NCBI RefSeq assembly: GCF_035998295.1
Contig: NZ_DASYHS010000273.1
Span: forward strand, 1-5,849
Source: DASYHS01 sp035998295
GTDB lineage: Bacteria > Pseudomonadota > Alphaproteobacteria > Azospirillales > Azospirillaceae
DNA: 5,849 bases
Direction of reading: 5' to 3'
In this document: piece by piece, positions 5,202 to 5,849 of the stretch
How positions within the stretch are numbered: the first letter of the stretch is position 1
Layout of the letters: each line of letters starts with the position of its first letter
Program-made: the position numbers and the translations under genes
The notes under the pieces: generated by a model
What the model was told of the DNA's origin: nothing
The model's input: only the letters and a program-made list of their open reading frames with translations
The model's database searches: none

Positions 5202-5849
5202 ACGTCCTCGACCATCGCCTCCAGCCGCGCATAGTCGCGGATCACGAGACCGCTGCCGCCGCGCACGACGATGCCGCCGCGCGCGAGGTCGCCCAGCACG
5301 CGCGCGACCGTCTCGCGGGTGGTGCTGACCCTGCTCGCGATGTCGGAATGGACCGGGATCGGCACGATCTCCGCCGTGTTGTCGGCGCGCAGGGCCGGCT
5401 TGGCGAGCCGCAGCAGCTCGGCATGGACGCGGTTGTTGGCGCCGAGCGTGCTCAGATCCATGATCCGGCCGGTCGCGCGGCGTATGATCGCCGCCATCCG
5501 CTGCATCACCGACAGCGCGATGTCCGGATGGCCGACGACGATCTCGCGGAACAGGCGCGGCGGCATGAAGGCGACGTGCGTCTCGGCCAGCGCGACCACG
5601 GATGCGGAGCGCGGCTTGCCGTCGATGGCCGACAACTCGCCGAAATAGCCGCTGGCATCGACGTCGTCGAAGCTGATCTCGCGGCCGGAGAGGGAATGCA
5701 TGACCACACGGACGCGCCCGCCGACGACGAAGCAGACGTCGTGGGTGTCGCTCATGTGGTCGATGATCTGCTCGTCCTCCCGGTAGCGGCGCCATGCGCA
5801 CTGGCGCGCGACCGAGGCCCGTTCCTGCGCGCCGAGCGGTCCGAGCAGG
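5189..5849 (-). CDS. Crp/Fnr-family transcriptional regulator, partial (N-terminus beyond right edge)
   Basis: Dimeric DNA-binding regulator with a cyclic-nucleotide-type sensory domain. The 219 visible residues begin LLGPLGAQERASVARQCAW, matching the family's first helix, so only a short N-terminal piece is missing; the in-frame ATG at 5755 is internal. The effector cassette reads YFGELSAIDGKPRSASVVAL, with the FGE and RSAS elements that bind the nucleotide phosphate in Crp, so a small nucleotide ligand is plausible. There is no four-cysteine N-terminal cluster of the Fnr type in what is visible. The C-terminal winged helix has the recognition helix STTRETVARVLGDL, whose R-E pair is the Crp base-contact pattern, followed by a wing and short tail. 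Its 3' end faces the zinc-ribbon gene. Targets are not identifiable from the window. Confidence 0.94.
   Translation of the reverse strand, partial: LLGPLGAQERASVARQCAWRRYREDEQIIDHMSDTHDVCFVVGGRVRVVMHSLSGREISFDDVDASGYFGELSAIDGKPRSASVVALAETHVAFMPPRLFREIVVGHPDIALSVMQRMAAIIRRATGRIMDLSTLGANNRVHAELLRLAKPALRADNTAEIVPIPVHSDIASRVSTTRETVARVLGDLARGGIVVRGGSGLVIRDYARLEAMVEDVRGE

Noticed and set aside
4630..5232. The 200-residue extended version of the small minus-strand gene
   Set aside because: Residues before the ATG at 4794 are antisense to the zinc-ribbon gene and lack protein character; the ribosome site and the conserved-looking segment both support the 54-residue form.
4992..5801. A 269-residue minus-strand frame overlapping the Crp/Fnr gene
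   Set aside because: It is R/A/G-rich and out of frame with the Crp/Fnr protein, which carries the recognisable effector cassette and recognition helix.

Overview
This is a GC-rich (roughly 70% by eye) chromosomal segment with the feel of an alphaproteobacterium. The evidence is the codon usage, an FtsK motor, a PAS_5-type PAS protein, a HisKA sensor kinase, a Crp/Fnr regulator and several very short conserved-looking proteins. A Rhodospirillales-like or Methylobacterium-like host is my best guess, from general familiarity with these families and not from a search. No tRNA, rRNA, CRISPR array, insertion sequence or integrase is visible, and nothing indicates a mobile element.

Left block, minus strand: the first 484 codons of an FtsK/SpoIIIE DNA translocase (running off the left edge) and, 94 bases upstream of its start, a 157-residue PAS_5-like protein in the same direction. 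The FtsK starts inside the window without the usual membrane-spanning N-terminus, so it looks like a soluble form with an unfamiliar ~100-residue N-terminal region and a short acidic linker. A 234-base divergent intergenic region follows, with a plausible sigma-70 promoter facing right.

Middle block, plus strand: a 63-residue single-pass membrane protein starting at GTG behind a strong ribosome binding site; a conspicuous inverted repeat; a 208-residue HExxH protein whose metal-motif region resembles EpmC/YfcM, the EF-P hydroxylase; and a 433-residue membrane histidine kinase with PAS, HisKA and HATPase domains and no response regulator beside it.

Right block: a 54-residue minus-strand protein ends 22 bases after the convergent kinase. 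It is divergent from a 64-residue plus-strand zinc-ribbon-like protein. The leader of the 54-residue gene holds two interleaved inverted repeats that could form a pseudoknot over its ribosome binding site. The zinc-ribbon gene converges on a Crp/Fnr-family regulator (minus strand) that runs off the right edge.

The genes do not form one obvious pathway. The window looks like housekeeping chromosome with sensory and regulatory genes (PAS protein, kinase, Crp/Fnr) and several small proteins. The points most worth checking are the EpmC-like protein, the membrane-less FtsK, and the putative structured leader at 4802-4863. I see no clear evidence of a wholly new multi-gene system.
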